This document shows positions 1 through 7,750 of a stretch of DNA of 64,000 nt, piece by piece. The notes below the pieces were generated by a model. That model did not search any database. It was not told the DNA's origin and worked only from the letters and a program-made list of their open reading frames with translations. A program made the translations under genes and the position numbers. The DNA is from Nocardia abscessus NBRC 100374 (lineage in GTDB: Bacteria > Actinomycetota > Actinomycetes > Mycobacteriales > Mycobacteriaceae): NCBI RefSeq assembly GCF_000308455.1, contig NZ_BAFP01000139.1, positions 124,001 to 188,000 on the forward strand, read 5' to 3'. Numbering within the stretch: the first letter of the stretch is position 1; the number at the start of each line of letters is the position of its first letter.

Positions 1-130
1 GCCGAGAATGGGAAGCGAACAGCCGCGGACGCCGCCGGGCTCCGGCGTGTCCGGACCGCGCACCGGGGGAACGGACGGCGCGTTCCGCGACGACCGCCCG
101 GCCGCGCGCCGGGGTTCGACCGGGCAGCCC

Positions 131-1078
131 ATGATCGGCACAGCGGCGGGCACCTCGGCGCTGCCTGGCGACGCGCTCGTCCTCGGCTTGGATGTCGGCG
201 GAACCACCATCAAAGGCGAGGTCACCGACACTATGGGCGCGGCGCTGACCGTGGGCGCGGTCGCCACGCCGTACGGTCCGGCCGCCTTCGACGCGATGGG
301 CGAGCTGGGTGAGCGATTGCTCGCAGAACTGCCGGAATCCGACCGGCGTCGCGTCCGCCGCGCGGCCGTCGTGCTGCCCGGCATCGTCGACACCGCCCGA
401 TCGATCGCGGTGTTCAGCAGCAATGTCGGCTGGCGGGACGTGCACGTCGGCGACCGCTTCACCCACCGCTGGGGTCTGCCGACGCTGATCGAACACGACG
501 TCGCCGTGGCCGGGTGGGCGGAGTGGCGGTACGGCGCAGGTCAGGGCTACGACAATGTGTGCGTCGTCATTCTGGGCACCGGCATCTCGGGGACCCTGTC
601 GGTCGGCGGACGGTTGGTGCGCAGCAGCTACGGGCAGGTCGGCGAGTACGGGCACGTGCCGGTGCGTGGTGCGGGCGGGTTGCCCTGCCCCTGCGGCAAT
701 ACCGGGTGCGTCGAAACGGTCGCGTCGGGAGCGGCCATCGCGCGAGCCTACACCCGCCGCACGGGGCGCGAGATCGCGGGCGCCGCAGACGTTTTCGCTC
801 TGGTATCCACAGACCCCGACGCGGCGGCCGTGGTCGAGGACGCGGTGGACGCACTCGCCGACGGGCTGGTCGGCATCGTGCACGCGGCCTGTCCGGAACT
901 GGTCGTCCTCGGCGGCGGACTAGCCGGAGCGGGCGCGGCACTCACCGACCCACTGCACCGAGCCCTGGCTGCCCGCCTCCGCCTGGTCCCCCCGCCACGA
1001 GTGGTGCTCGGCCGATTCGGCGCCCGCGCTGGCCTAGCTGGCGCCGCCCTGTTCGCGCGCCAGGGGGCACTGACATGA
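131..1078 (+). CDS. ROK-family sugar kinase
   Basis: Probable cytoplasmic ATP-dependent hexose or amino-sugar kinase of about 315 residues. The N-terminus carries the ATP-binding phosphate loop LDVGGTTIKGEV, and the middle carries the ROK zinc signature CPCGNTGCVET. I place the start at the ATG at 131, about 20 codons before the DVGGT motif; the frame stays open up to an ATG at 8, which would add a Pro/Arg/Gly-rich tail untypical of the family. It heads a cluster with nagA, a PfkB kinase and a class II aldolase, so phosphorylation of an N-acetylated amino sugar, or of a sugar feeding that route, is the likely job. Substrate cannot be read from sequence. Confidence 0.85.
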   Translation: MIGTAAGTSALPGDALVLGLDVGGTTIKGEVTDTMGAALTVGAVATPYGPAAFDAMGELGERLLAELPESDRRRVRRAAVVLPGIVDTARSIAVFSSNVGWRDVHVGDRFTHRWGLPTLIEHDVAVAGWAEWRYGAGQGYDNVCVVILGTGISGTLSVGGRLVRSSYGQVGEYGHVPVRGAGGLPCPCGNTGCVETVASGAAIARAYTRRTGREIAGAADVFALVSTDPDAAAVVEDAVDALADGLVGIVHAACPELVVLGGGLAGAGAALTDPLHRALAARLRLVPPPRVVLGRFGARAGLAGAALFARQGALT

Positions 1079-1270
1079 CGTCGCCTGCGAAACCGCCGAT
1101 CCGGGGACACATGCGCCACCTTCGACAATGGCTGGGCGCCGATATTCGGGACCGGCTCGATGACGTGCGACCATCAACCCGGCGGCCCGCCTGCGGCACA
1201 GCCGAACCGCGCTCCCGCCGGACCTGGACCCGCCCGTCCGGCAGCACCTCTTCTGCACACAGGGAGGACC
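1073..1270 (+). pseudogene. decayed copy 1 of the nagA 5' end
   Basis: Gene-free stretch after the ROK stop that lines up with the start of intact nagA at 1547. Both begin with CTGACATGAC, share GATCCGGGG about 20 nt later, and again share CGGGACCGG-TCGA-G, corresponding to the GDRIEAVR segment of NagA. The translation from 1075 reads PIRGH...IRDRLDDVRPSTRRPA against MIRGR...GDRIEAVRSFPQWRAA. It lacks the catalytic part and drifts out of similarity after about 60 codons. I read it as a degenerate tandem duplicate. Chance resemblance in GC-rich DNA is the alternative, but several collinear blocks argue against it. Confidence 0.55.
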
Positions 1271-1546
1271 CGGCGTGAACAGCGCGTGTGAAACCGACGA
1301 TCCGGGGACACCTCCCGTCCGCGCGTGTGACGCTCGACGACGTGGTGACGACTTCCGCGACTCGAATCCGGCCGGTGCGAACTTGCACCCGGCGACGCAC
1401 CGCCTCGGGCCCCTCGCAGCCGCCGCACTCCAGTTCACCGATCGTCGCGCATGGTGGACGCGTCCTCCGACGTCGCAGCCGGACCCCCTACTCGCCGACC
1501 GGTCCCGCACGGCGCGCACCCAAATCTCGGGCCGGGAGGCACTGAC
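1271..1546 (+). pseudogene. decayed copy 2 of the nagA 5' end
   Basis: Second degenerate copy directly upstream of intact nagA. The frame from 1288 reads IRGHLPSARVTLDDVVTT-SATRIRPVRT, matching IRGRIVSASVALDDGVVMVSGDRIEAVRS of NagA almost position for position. The DNA around GAAACCGMCGATCCGGGGAC is shared even more closely with decayed copy 1, so the two fossils are more like each other here than like nagA. Similarity can be followed weakly to about codon 85, where the gene copy would meet the metal-binding HxH region; that motif is absent. No function expected for the product. Confidence 0.6.
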
Positions 1547-2707
1547 ATGACAGCACACATCGAACTGATGATCCGGGGCCGCATCGTCTCCGCGAGCGTC
1601 GCGTTGGACGACGGCGTGGTGATGGTCTCCGGGGACCGGATCGAGGCGGTTCGGTCGTTCCCGCAATGGCGCGCGGCGCATCCCGGTTTACCTGAGCCGC
1701 CATTTTCTGGAACCGTGCTGCCGGGGCTTGTGGATATTCACAATCACGGCGGGTTCGGGTATCGGTTCGACAGCGTGCACGGCGCACAGGCCCGGAAGGC
1801 GGCGCAATCGCATCATGCGCACGGCTCGACCACGGTCGTGGCGAGCGTGGTCACCGGTCCCACCGCGGAGATGGTGGCGCAGACGGCTGCCCTGCGCGAA
1901 CTCGCCGAGGAAGGCGTGCTCGGCGGCATCCATATCGAGGGGCCGTTCCTCTCGCCGGCGCGATGCGGGGCGCAGGACCCACGATTCCTGCGCGACCCCG
2001 ATCTCGGGCTGACCGACGAGCTGCTGACCGCGGGAGGCGCGCACCTGCGCGCAATGACGCTCGCGCCGGAGCGTCCCGGTTACGCGGCCGTCGCGCGGCG
2101 GCTGGTCGACAACGGCGTGGTGGTCGCGCTCGGCCACAGCGACGCCGACTACGCGTCCTTCCGGAAGTCCCTGCTACCTCAGGGATCGGGCAGCCTGGTG
2201 ACGCACTTGGCGAACGGCATGCCGCCGCTGCACCACCGGCACCCGGGCCCGGTCGCCGCGGCGCTGGTGGCCGCCGCTGCCGGGGACGCGATCGTGGAGC
2301 TGATCGGCGACGGCGTGCACGTGGATCCGGGCTTCGCCGCGCTGGTGTTCGCGACCGCACCGGGCCGCGTCGCGCTGGTCACCGATGCCATGCAGGCGGC
2401 GGGGCTCGGAGACGGCGAATACCAGCTCGGCCCCCAGCCGGTGACGGTGCGCGACGGGGTGGCGCGGATCGCCGATGGGTCGATCGCCGGCGGCGTCAGC
2501 ACCCTGCTGGAGTGCCTCGCGCGCGCCGTGCGCGTATCCGGTGTCCCGCTGCGGGACGCGGTGCTCGCCGCCACCTCGGTTCCGTCCGCCGCGCTCGGGC
2601 TCACCGGCGTCGGTGACCTGCGGCCCGGTCATTTCGCCGACATATTGACAGTCAGTGACAATCTCCACTTGCGCGGGGTGCTCAGACGTGGACAGTGGTT
2701 GAGGTGA
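1547..2707 (+). CDS. nagA: N-acetylglucosamine/galactosamine-6-phosphate deacetylase
   Basis: Removes the acetyl group from N-acetyl-amino-sugar 6-phosphates in the cytoplasm. About 386 residues, normal for the family, with the amidohydrolase signatures in order: VDIHNHGG (metal-binding HxH), HIEGPFLSP, GHSDADY, THLANGMPPLHHR, IGDGVHVDP and the catalytic Asp in LVTDAMQAAG. The ATG at 1547 follows GGGAGG; an upstream in-frame start at 1451 would run through decayed DNA and is rejected. The stop overlaps the GTG of the following kinase (GTGA), so the two are translationally coupled. Presence of tagatose-type kinase and aldolase genes suggests GalNAc-6-P at least as likely as GlcNAc-6-P. Confidence 0.9.
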   Translation: MTAHIELMIRGRIVSASVALDDGVVMVSGDRIEAVRSFPQWRAAHPGLPEPPFSGTVLPGLVDIHNHGGFGYRFDSVHGAQARKAAQSHHAHGSTTVVASVVTGPTAEMVAQTAALRELAEEGVLGGIHIEGPFLSPARCGAQDPRFLRDPDLGLTDELLTAGGAHLRAMTLAPERPGYAAVARRLVDNGVVVALGHSDADYASFRKSLLPQGSGSLVTHLANGMPPLHHRHPGPVAAALVAAAAGDAIVELIGDGVHVDPGFAALVFATAPGRVALVTDAMQAAGLGDGEYQLGPQPVTVRDGVARIADGSIAGGVSTLLECLARAVRVSGVPLRDAVLAATSVPSAALGLTGVGDLRPGHFADILTVSDNLHLRGVLRRGQWLR

Positions 2708-3657
2708 TCCTCACCGTGACAATGAATCCCGCGTACGACATGACCTATCGCGTCGAACGCTTCGAACGCGGGCAGGCTCACCGGGTCCGGTCGGTGGAGC
2801 AGCGCATCGGCGGCAAGGGCATCAACGTGACCCGGGTGCTGAATCAACTCGGCAAATACGCCAGGGCCACCGGGTTCTCCGACCACGCCTTCGCGGCCGC
2901 CGCCGAACTGGAGATGCCGGTCGACTTCGTGCACGCACTGCCCTGGGTGCGCCGCACGGTGGTGATCAGCGAATCCGAGGACGGCACGGCCACCGCATTG
3001 TGGGAGCCTGGCGCCCGCGTCTCCAATCCGCATGCCGCCGAGCAATTGGCGGTGCGGGTGGCGGGCATGCTGCCCGATATCGCCGGTCTGGTCATCTCCG
3101 GTTCGCTACCGGGCGGCATCGAACCCTCGCTGCCCGCCGAGATCGCGCGCACCGCCATCGCGGCCGACGTGCCGACCATCTGCGACATCGACGGCGAGGC
3201 GCTGCGGTTGGCCGCCCAGGTGCCGGGCATCGTGCTCATGCCGAACGAGGCCGAATTCCAGCGCCTCACCGGCGCGGAACCCGCGACCGCCGACGAGATC
3301 GTCGCCGCCGCGAATTCGGTCATCGAGAACGGGGCGCGCGCCGTGATCGCGACGCGTGGCCACGAGGGAATCACCGCGGTGACCGCCGACGGCGCGTGGT
3401 CGGCGGCGCTGCCCGAACCGCTCGCCGGGAATCCCACCGGCGCGGGCGATGCCGCGGTGGCGGCGGTGATCGCGGCCCTCTCCTCCGAACCGCGCGCGGA
3501 CTGGCCCGCCCTGCTCGCCGACGCGGTCGCGACGTCCGCGGCCGCCGTGGTGGTCCCGGTGGCCGGCGAGATCGACCGCTGTCTGCGCACCCGCCTCACC
3601 CCCACGGTCCGGGTTCGAGAACTGGGTTTACCTACAGCTCAGAAGGCTTCCCCATGA
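2704..3657 (+). CDS. PfkB-family hexose-phosphate kinase (1-phosphofructokinase/tagatose-6-P kinase type)
   Basis: Ribokinase/PfkB-fold kinase of about 317 residues that would phosphorylate fructose-1-P or tagatose-6-P to the bisphosphate. N-terminal ILTVTMNPAYD is the hallmark of the 1-PfkB/LacC branch, GGKGINVTRVL is the substrate-side glycine motif, and NPTGAGDAAVAAV holds the anion hole and catalytic Asp. The start is taken as the GTG at 2704, overlapping the nagA stop; the GTG at 2695 adds only three residues. The next downstream enzyme is a class II ketose-bisphosphate aldolase that would split the product, so the three genes form one pathway. Confidence 0.85.
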   Translation: MILTVTMNPAYDMTYRVERFERGQAHRVRSVEQRIGGKGINVTRVLNQLGKYARATGFSDHAFAAAAELEMPVDFVHALPWVRRTVVISESEDGTATALWEPGARVSNPHAAEQLAVRVAGMLPDIAGLVISGSLPGGIEPSLPAEIARTAIAADVPTICDIDGEALRLAAQVPGIVLMPNEAEFQRLTGAEPATADEIVAAANSVIENGARAVIATRGHEGITAVTADGAWSAALPEPLAGNPTGAGDAAVAAVIAALSSEPRADWPALLADAVATSAAAVVVPVAGEIDRCLRTRLTPTVRVRELGLPTAQKASP

Positions 3658-4040
3658 ATGTCGCCCACCACACCGTGTCGGTCGGCCGCCGTTGCGGTCC
3701 ACCATGTAGCCCGAGGACACAGCGCGCGGGCGGGCGGGATGCCCGGATGTCGCGGCCCGGCCGCGGATTCCTGGCGCCCTGGTCCCGAGCATCGCCTGGT
3801 TGGCGAACCCGGCGCAGCGGCGACATTCCGACGGCCCCGGTCACCCCATGTGGCGAGCCGCTCACGGAAGGCAAGTCCGCACAGGTGCCGCTGCGGTTCT
3901 GGTCGATGACGCGTACCGGGCCGGTGAGCGCGAAGACCGAAGCGCCACTCGACCGAGTCTCGCCCGACGCCGCCGAAGCCGGAAAGCCCCTGCGCAACAG
4001 CCACATTACGGCCTCGCGAAAGCACGCACTATGCCGCTGA
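3654..4040 (+). pseudogene. 128-codon ORF, possible remnant of a SIS-domain sugar isomerase
   Basis: Between the kinase and the aldolase an ORF starts with an ATGA overlap (3654) and ends ten bases inside the aldolase gene. The coupling implies that a real gene once began here. No intact domain is visible. Fragments such as MSRPGRGFLAPWSRASPGW and, near the end, GKPLRNSHITASRKHAL loosely recall the start and end of AgaS-like SIS isomerases (typically PRPGERVAVVGCGTSW and PRNLTRSVVL), which is the enzyme missing from this pathway. A strongly diverged or internally deleted agaS-like gene is my inference; a spurious ORF is the alternative. Confidence 0.3.
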
Positions 4041-4855
4041 CGTCGATTCCGGAACTGATAGCCGCGGCCCGCCCGGGCGGACTCGGCGCATTCAACGTGA
4101 TCACCCTCGAGCACGCCGAGGCGATCGTGGCGGCCGCGGAATCAGCGAACCGGCCGGTGGTCCTGCAACTGTCGGAGAACACCGCGATCTATCACCGGGG
4201 CATCGCCCCTCTCGCCCTCGCCTGCCTGCGCATCGCCGCCGACAGCGACGCCGCCGTCGCGGTCCATCTCGACCACGCCACGAGCGCCGAATTGATTCAT
4301 GCCGCAGTCGATCTCGGTATCCAGTCGGTCATGTACGACGGCTCCGCCCTCGATTACGCCGACAACCTCGCCGGCACCGCCGCGATCACCGCTTGGTGCC
4401 ACGAGCGCGGCGTGCACATCGAAGCGGAGCTGGGTGAGGTGGGCGGCAAGGACGGCGCGCACGCACCCGGCACGCGCACCGATCCCGACGAGGCAGTCGA
4501 GTTCGTGCGTGTCACCGGCGTCGACGCACTTGCGGTGGCGGTCGGTTCTTCACACGCCATGCACACCCGCACCGCCGAACTCGACAACGACCTGATCGCC
4601 CACTTGGCCGCGAAAGTCCCCGTCCCCCTTGTCCTGCACGGCTCCTCCGGCGTCTCCGATCAAGGCCTCCGCGCCGCCGTCGAGCACGGAATGACGAAGA
4701 TCAACATCGCGACCCGCCTCAACATCCGGATGACAAAAGCCATCCGCGCCTGCCTCACCTACGACTCGCACCTCTCCGATCCACGCAAATACCTCATCCC
4801 CGCCCGCGTCGCCATCCAATCGGAAGTCGAACACTTCCTCCACCTCCTCACCTGA
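4031..4855 (+). CDS. class II ketose-bisphosphate aldolase (fructose/tagatose-bisphosphate type)
   Basis: Zinc-dependent aldolase of 274 residues cleaving a ketose 1,6-bisphosphate to dihydroxyacetone phosphate and glyceraldehyde 3-phosphate. Family landmarks are GAFNVITLEHA, VAVHLDHATS (zinc His and catalytic Asp region), EAELGEVGGKDGAH, VLHGSSGVSDQGL (second zinc His and phosphate loop) and KINIATRLNI. The length and the missing C-terminal extension fit the short GatY/KbaY-like group. The start MPLTSIPELI is canonical; the longer frame from 3800 runs back through the degenerate ORF. Last gene of the amino-sugar cluster. Confidence 0.87.
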   Translation: MPLTSIPELIAAARPGGLGAFNVITLEHAEAIVAAAESANRPVVLQLSENTAIYHRGIAPLALACLRIAADSDAAVAVHLDHATSAELIHAAVDLGIQSVMYDGSALDYADNLAGTAAITAWCHERGVHIEAELGEVGGKDGAHAPGTRTDPDEAVEFVRVTGVDALAVAVGSSHAMHTRTAELDNDLIAHLAAKVPVPLVLHGSSGVSDQGLRAAVEHGMTKINIATRLNIRMTKAIRACLTYDSHLSDPRKYLIPARVAIQSEVEHFLHLLT

Positions 4856-4908
4856 CAAGCCGCGAGGCGTTTCGCCACGACGCGCTCACCGAGTGATTAA
4901 GTGATGCG

Positions 4909-5265
4909 ATGATTCTTCGGCACGTGACGGTCGACTGTTCCGACCCCTTCGCCCTCGCGTCGTTCTGGAGCGCCGTCACCGGATGGCCGGTGGCGGAATC
5001 AGGAGGTTCCGACGACTCCTGGGCCCGCCTCGAGGCCCCGGAAGGAACACCCGGCCTGCTGTTCATCCGAGTACCCGAGGCAAAGACGGTGAAGAACCGC
5101 GTCCACCTCGACTGGATACCCACCCAACCCCACAACGAAGAAGTCAACCGAGTCATCACCCTCGGCGCAACCCTCCACGAAGACCACCGAACCCCCGACG
5201 GCCTCGGCTGGACCACCCTCCGCGACCCCGAAGGCAACGAATTCTGCATCGAACGCAGCCGCTGA
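4909..5265 (+). CDS. VOC-superfamily (glyoxalase-like) protein
   Basis: A 118-residue single-domain protein of the vicinal-oxygen-chelate fold, of the small glyoxalase-like group common in actinomycetes. It begins with LRHVTVDCSDPFALASFWSAVTGW and ends with the typical LRDPEGNEFCIER strand. Only the general fold can be assigned; whether it binds metal or a drug or sugar ligand is unknown. Followed 7 bp after its stop by a 57-bp palindromic repeat. Confidence 0.75.
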   Translation: MILRHVTVDCSDPFALASFWSAVTGWPVAESGGSDDSWARLEAPEGTPGLLFIRVPEAKTVKNRVHLDWIPTQPHNEEVNRVITLGATLHEDHRTPDGLGWTTLRDPEGNEFCIERSR

Positions 5266-5271
5266 CCCTCC

Positions 5272-5334
5272 ACGAGTGGCACACCACCGAGAGGTCTACT
5301 CGCGTTTCGCCGCAGCCATGTGCCACTCGCGGAA
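5272..5334. repeat. 57-bp palindromic repeat, copy 1
   Basis: Element delimited by the inverted termini CGAGTGGCACA (5273-5283) and TGTGCCACTCG (5319-5329), with interior ACCGAGAGG and CTACTCGCG. Identical, including a few flanking bases, to the copy at 6231-6293, 959 bp away in the same orientation; a diverged third copy lies inverted at 36547-36603. REP-like in size and structure. It sits between the VOC gene and the DUF559-type gene. Confidence 0.85.
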
Positions 5335-5364
5335 TTTGTCGGGGGTGGTGGGGAGGATGGGGGT

Positions 5365-6231
5365 ATGGGGGAGATTGGGGAGGTTTTTCCTGGGAGTTGG
5401 GCGGTTCGCGCGGGGGCGGTGAGTGCTTGGGAGTTGCGGCAAGATTTCGAGCGGGTGCATCCGGATGTGTATGTCCGGAAAGGGGTTCGCTTGGATGCGC
5501 GGGGCAGGGCACAAGCGGCGGGGCATTGGGCCAAGGGCGATGGGATCCTGGTCGGATTCTCCGCTGCGGCTCTGCACGGGACGCTGTGGCTGGACGACAA
5601 GCCCGCCGAGATCGCACTGCCCACTCGTGCCCGGCCGCCACGGCACGTATCGGTCTGTCGGGCCACCATTCCGACCGACGAAGTGTGCACGATCGGCGGG
5701 TTCCGTTGCACCACACCGGCTCGGACCGCGTTCGACCTGGCTCGACGCCTCGACTTCGGCGAGGCGGTGGAGATAGTCGACGCCCTGTGCAACGCGACCC
5801 GGCTGACTACCGGAGACATCGAGCGGCTGGCCGATCGTCACCCGCGCGCACGCGGCGCCAAGAGCCTGCGCCGAGTTCTGCCCTATATCGACGGTGGCGC
5901 CGAATCCCTCCAGGAGACGCGCACGCGTCTGTTGCTCCGGCAGGCCGGACTACCCGCGCCGGAAACACAAATCCGTGTTGCGGGCCCGGATGGAATGGCC
6001 TTCGCGCGCCTGGACATGGGCTGGCGCGAATGGCGAGTCGGCGTCGAGTACGACGGAGCCCACCACTGGACCAACCGTGACCAGCGCGCCTGGGACATCG
6101 ACCGCACCGCCGCCCTCGAAGCCCTCGGCTGGACCCTCATCCGAGTAAGCGCCGCCCTCCTCACCCACCGCCCCCACACCATCATCACCCGAACCCACCA
6201 AGCCCTCCGCCGCCACGGCGCCGATATCTGA
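5365..6231 (+). CDS. DUF559-type endonuclease-fold protein with AbiEi-like N-terminal part
   Basis: A 288-residue protein of a multi-copy actinobacterial family. The N-terminal two thirds look like the AbiEi-type winged-helix plus linker (WAVRAGAVSAWELRQ, HPDVYVRKG, FSAAALHG, TTPARTAFDLAR). The C-terminus is a DUF559/Vsr-like domain (VGVEYDGAHHW, DIDRTAALEALGWTLIRVS). The family is often annotated hypothetical; nuclease activity is inferred from fold only. The ATG at 5365 has GGGAGG 8-13 nt upstream. The gene lies precisely between two identical 57-bp palindromes, the second of which begins at its stop codon, suggesting that it moved as a unit. No partner toxin gene is adjacent. Confidence 0.7.
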   Translation: MGEIGEVFPGSWAVRAGAVSAWELRQDFERVHPDVYVRKGVRLDARGRAQAAGHWAKGDGILVGFSAAALHGTLWLDDKPAEIALPTRARPPRHVSVCRATIPTDEVCTIGGFRCTTPARTAFDLARRLDFGEAVEIVDALCNATRLTTGDIERLADRHPRARGAKSLRRVLPYIDGGAESLQETRTRLLLRQAGLPAPETQIRVAGPDGMAFARLDMGWREWRVGVEYDGAHHWTNRDQRAWDIDRTAALEALGWTLIRVSAALLTHRPHTIITRTHQALRRHGADI

Positions 6232-6293
6232 CGAGTGGCACACCACCGAGAGGTCTACTCGCGTTTCGCCGCAGCCATGTGCCACTCGCGGAA
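6231..6293. repeat. 57-bp palindromic repeat, copy 2
   Basis: Exact duplicate of the element at 5272-5334 in direct orientation (termini at 6232-6242 and 6278-6288). It begins at the last base of the preceding gene's stop codon. As RNA it would fold into a long hairpin and may end transcription. The following 185 bp up to the DUF397 gene are G-rich and hold no gene that I can support. Confidence 0.85.
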
Positions 6294-6478
6294 GGGCGGG
6301 GGCCGGCGGCGCGGGCGAGGGGTTGGGCGCCGCCGGCCGGTTGGGGTGGGCAGGGCAGTTGTCCACCGGTTGGGTTGTCGATGGATCGCTTTGTATCGAC
6401 GGGGACACTCTTGCGGGTGAAGCTGGGGGCTGGGTGTTGTGGAGCTGAGAGTCGGCTGGGAGACGCGCTCGCCGGTGG

Positions 6479-6691
6479 TCAGGCTTGTTCGGGGGCGCGG
6501 ATCGCGGTGGTGAATGCTGCCCACTGGGTGGGCGTGAACGCCAGCGTGGGTGATGCGTCGGGTGAACCCTGGAACTTGCTGTCTCGGACCAGCACTCGGC
6601 CAGCGGTGAAGCACACCTCTACGCACGCCTGGCTGTCACTGGAGTAGGACGACTTGAACCAGCCCGGCACAGGGAAATTCGAGCTATCCAC
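6479..6691 (-). CDS. DUF397 domain protein
   Basis: A 70-residue protein matching the DUF397 pattern: WFKSSYSSDSQACVEVCF, VLVRDSK, then LAFTPTQWAAFTTAIR. In streptomycetes and nocardiae these small proteins are encoded beside Scr1-like helix-turn-helix regulators, as here, and the pair is thought to act together, possibly as a toxin-antitoxin-like or signalling module. The start is a GTG at 6691, 10 bp after the stop of the HTH gene, so the two are co-transcribed. Confidence 0.85.
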   Translation of the reverse strand: MDSSNFPVPGWFKSSYSSDSQACVEVCFTAGRVLVRDSKFQGSPDASPTLAFTPTQWAAFTTAIRAPEQA

Positions 6692-6701
6692 AATCTCGAG
6701 C

Positions 6702-7562
6702 TTACAAGCCGTCCGTCTTGGCCTCGATCAAGGCGAGCGAATCGGTCCTGGACATGGCGTGCTCGGCAAGCGCGTTGTCGAACATCGTGTTGAGATGCCG
6801 CACCGGCTCGGTGTCCTCGATCAGCCCGAGTTGGGCGAGAGTCTCACTCCACGCGACGTCCGGCAGCAGTGCGCTCTCGAAGCCGAGCACGTGAAAGGTC
6901 GCCCCGCCGAGTAGGACTCCGCCCGGAGCGTCGAACGGGACGACCCTGATGTCCACGGTTTCCGGGTAGCGCTGGATCAGTGATGTGAGATGGCGAAGTT
7001 GCCCCCGGAGGACCTCGACGCCACCGGTGCGCTGTGTGATCGCCGCTTCACCGATCACGGCGACGAGGCGCAGCGGATCGGGCTCGGTCAATCTTTCCTG
7101 GCGGCGCATGCGGACCTCGACCCACCGGTCGATCTCGACCCTACGAACCCGAGCGAGGTCATTGGTGAAGACTGCGCGTGCGTACTCCCGTGTTTGCAAC
7201 AACCCAGGGATCAGGACGCTTTCGTAAGTGCGGATGTGCTTGGCCCCGTGCTCCAGTCCGTAAAGGCGCGTCACCTCTTCCGACAGCAACCCCGCGTACT
7301 CCGACCACCACCCGCGCCGCTTCGCGATCTCACGCAGACGCAGCATCTCCGCACGCTCGTCCGGGTCGAATTCGAGCAGGCTCATCAGTTTTCGGAGCTT
7401 GTCCTCGGCCAGGATTCGTTCCTTCTCCACCTTCGACCAGTACGACAGCGTGAAGCCGAGCTCCTTGGCGATGACCGACGCGGAGACGTCGAACTCGGTG
7501 CGGCGGCGCTTGATTCGGAGCATGAGCTCCCAGCGCGCGACCGTGGGCGAGAGTGGTGCCAT
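6702..7562 (-). CDS. Scr1-like HTH regulator with DUF5753 ligand domain
   Basis: DNA-binding protein of 286 residues. Residues about 10-70 form an XRE-type helix-turn-helix (SASVIAKELGFTLSYWSKVE), and the rest is the DUF5753/Scr1-associated domain (WWSEYAGLL, VLIPGLLQTREYARAV, RQERL, VIGEAAI, LLGGATFHVL). Partner of the DUF397 gene just downstream. Start at the ATG at 7562. The 188 bp to the divergent gene at 7751 contain two perfect 11-bp palindromes that are good candidates for its own operator. Confidence 0.87.
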   Translation of the reverse strand: MAPLSPTVARWELMLRIKRRRTEFDVSASVIAKELGFTLSYWSKVEKERILAEDKLRKLMSLLEFDPDERAEMLRLREIAKRRGWWSEYAGLLSEEVTRLYGLEHGAKHIRTYESVLIPGLLQTREYARAVFTNDLARVRRVEIDRWVEVRMRRQERLTEPDPLRLVAVIGEAAITQRTGGVEVLRGQLRHLTSLIQRYPETVDIRVVPFDAPGGVLLGGATFHVLGFESALLPDVAWSETLAQLGLIEDTEPVRHLNTMFDNALAEHAMSRTDSLALIEAKTDGL

Positions 7563-7634
7563 CGTCCGATGAATCCTTCCGGCTCCGGCTGTTCGTGCAG
7601 ATGACCGTACCTGCATCCACGGCGGACCGAGTTT

Positions 7635-7658
7635 GTCAAATTGACTGGTCAACTTGAC
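7635..7658. promoter_or_regulatory. double palindromic operator GTCAANTTGAC
   Basis: Two perfect 11-bp inverted repeats, GTCAAATTGAC (7635-7645) and GTCAACTTGAC (7648-7658), spaced 13 bp centre to centre, in the shared promoter of the HTH gene (minus strand) and the hypothetical gene at 7751 (plus strand). The embedded TTGAC could double as a -35 element. Position and symmetry suggest the operator of the Scr1-like regulator; binding is not shown by sequence. Confidence 0.6.
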
Positions 7659-7750
7659 TTATCCAGCGTCCGACACTTAGGCTGCCTGTGTTGTGCATCA
7701 CAGGCGGGGGCTGTGCACCGGCCCCGCTCGGTGGGATGGAGGGGGTTCTG

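Noticed and set aside
5365..6231. Toxin-antitoxin pair
   Set aside because: Only the AbiEi-like/DUF559 protein is present; no adjacent AbiEii-like nucleotidyltransferase.
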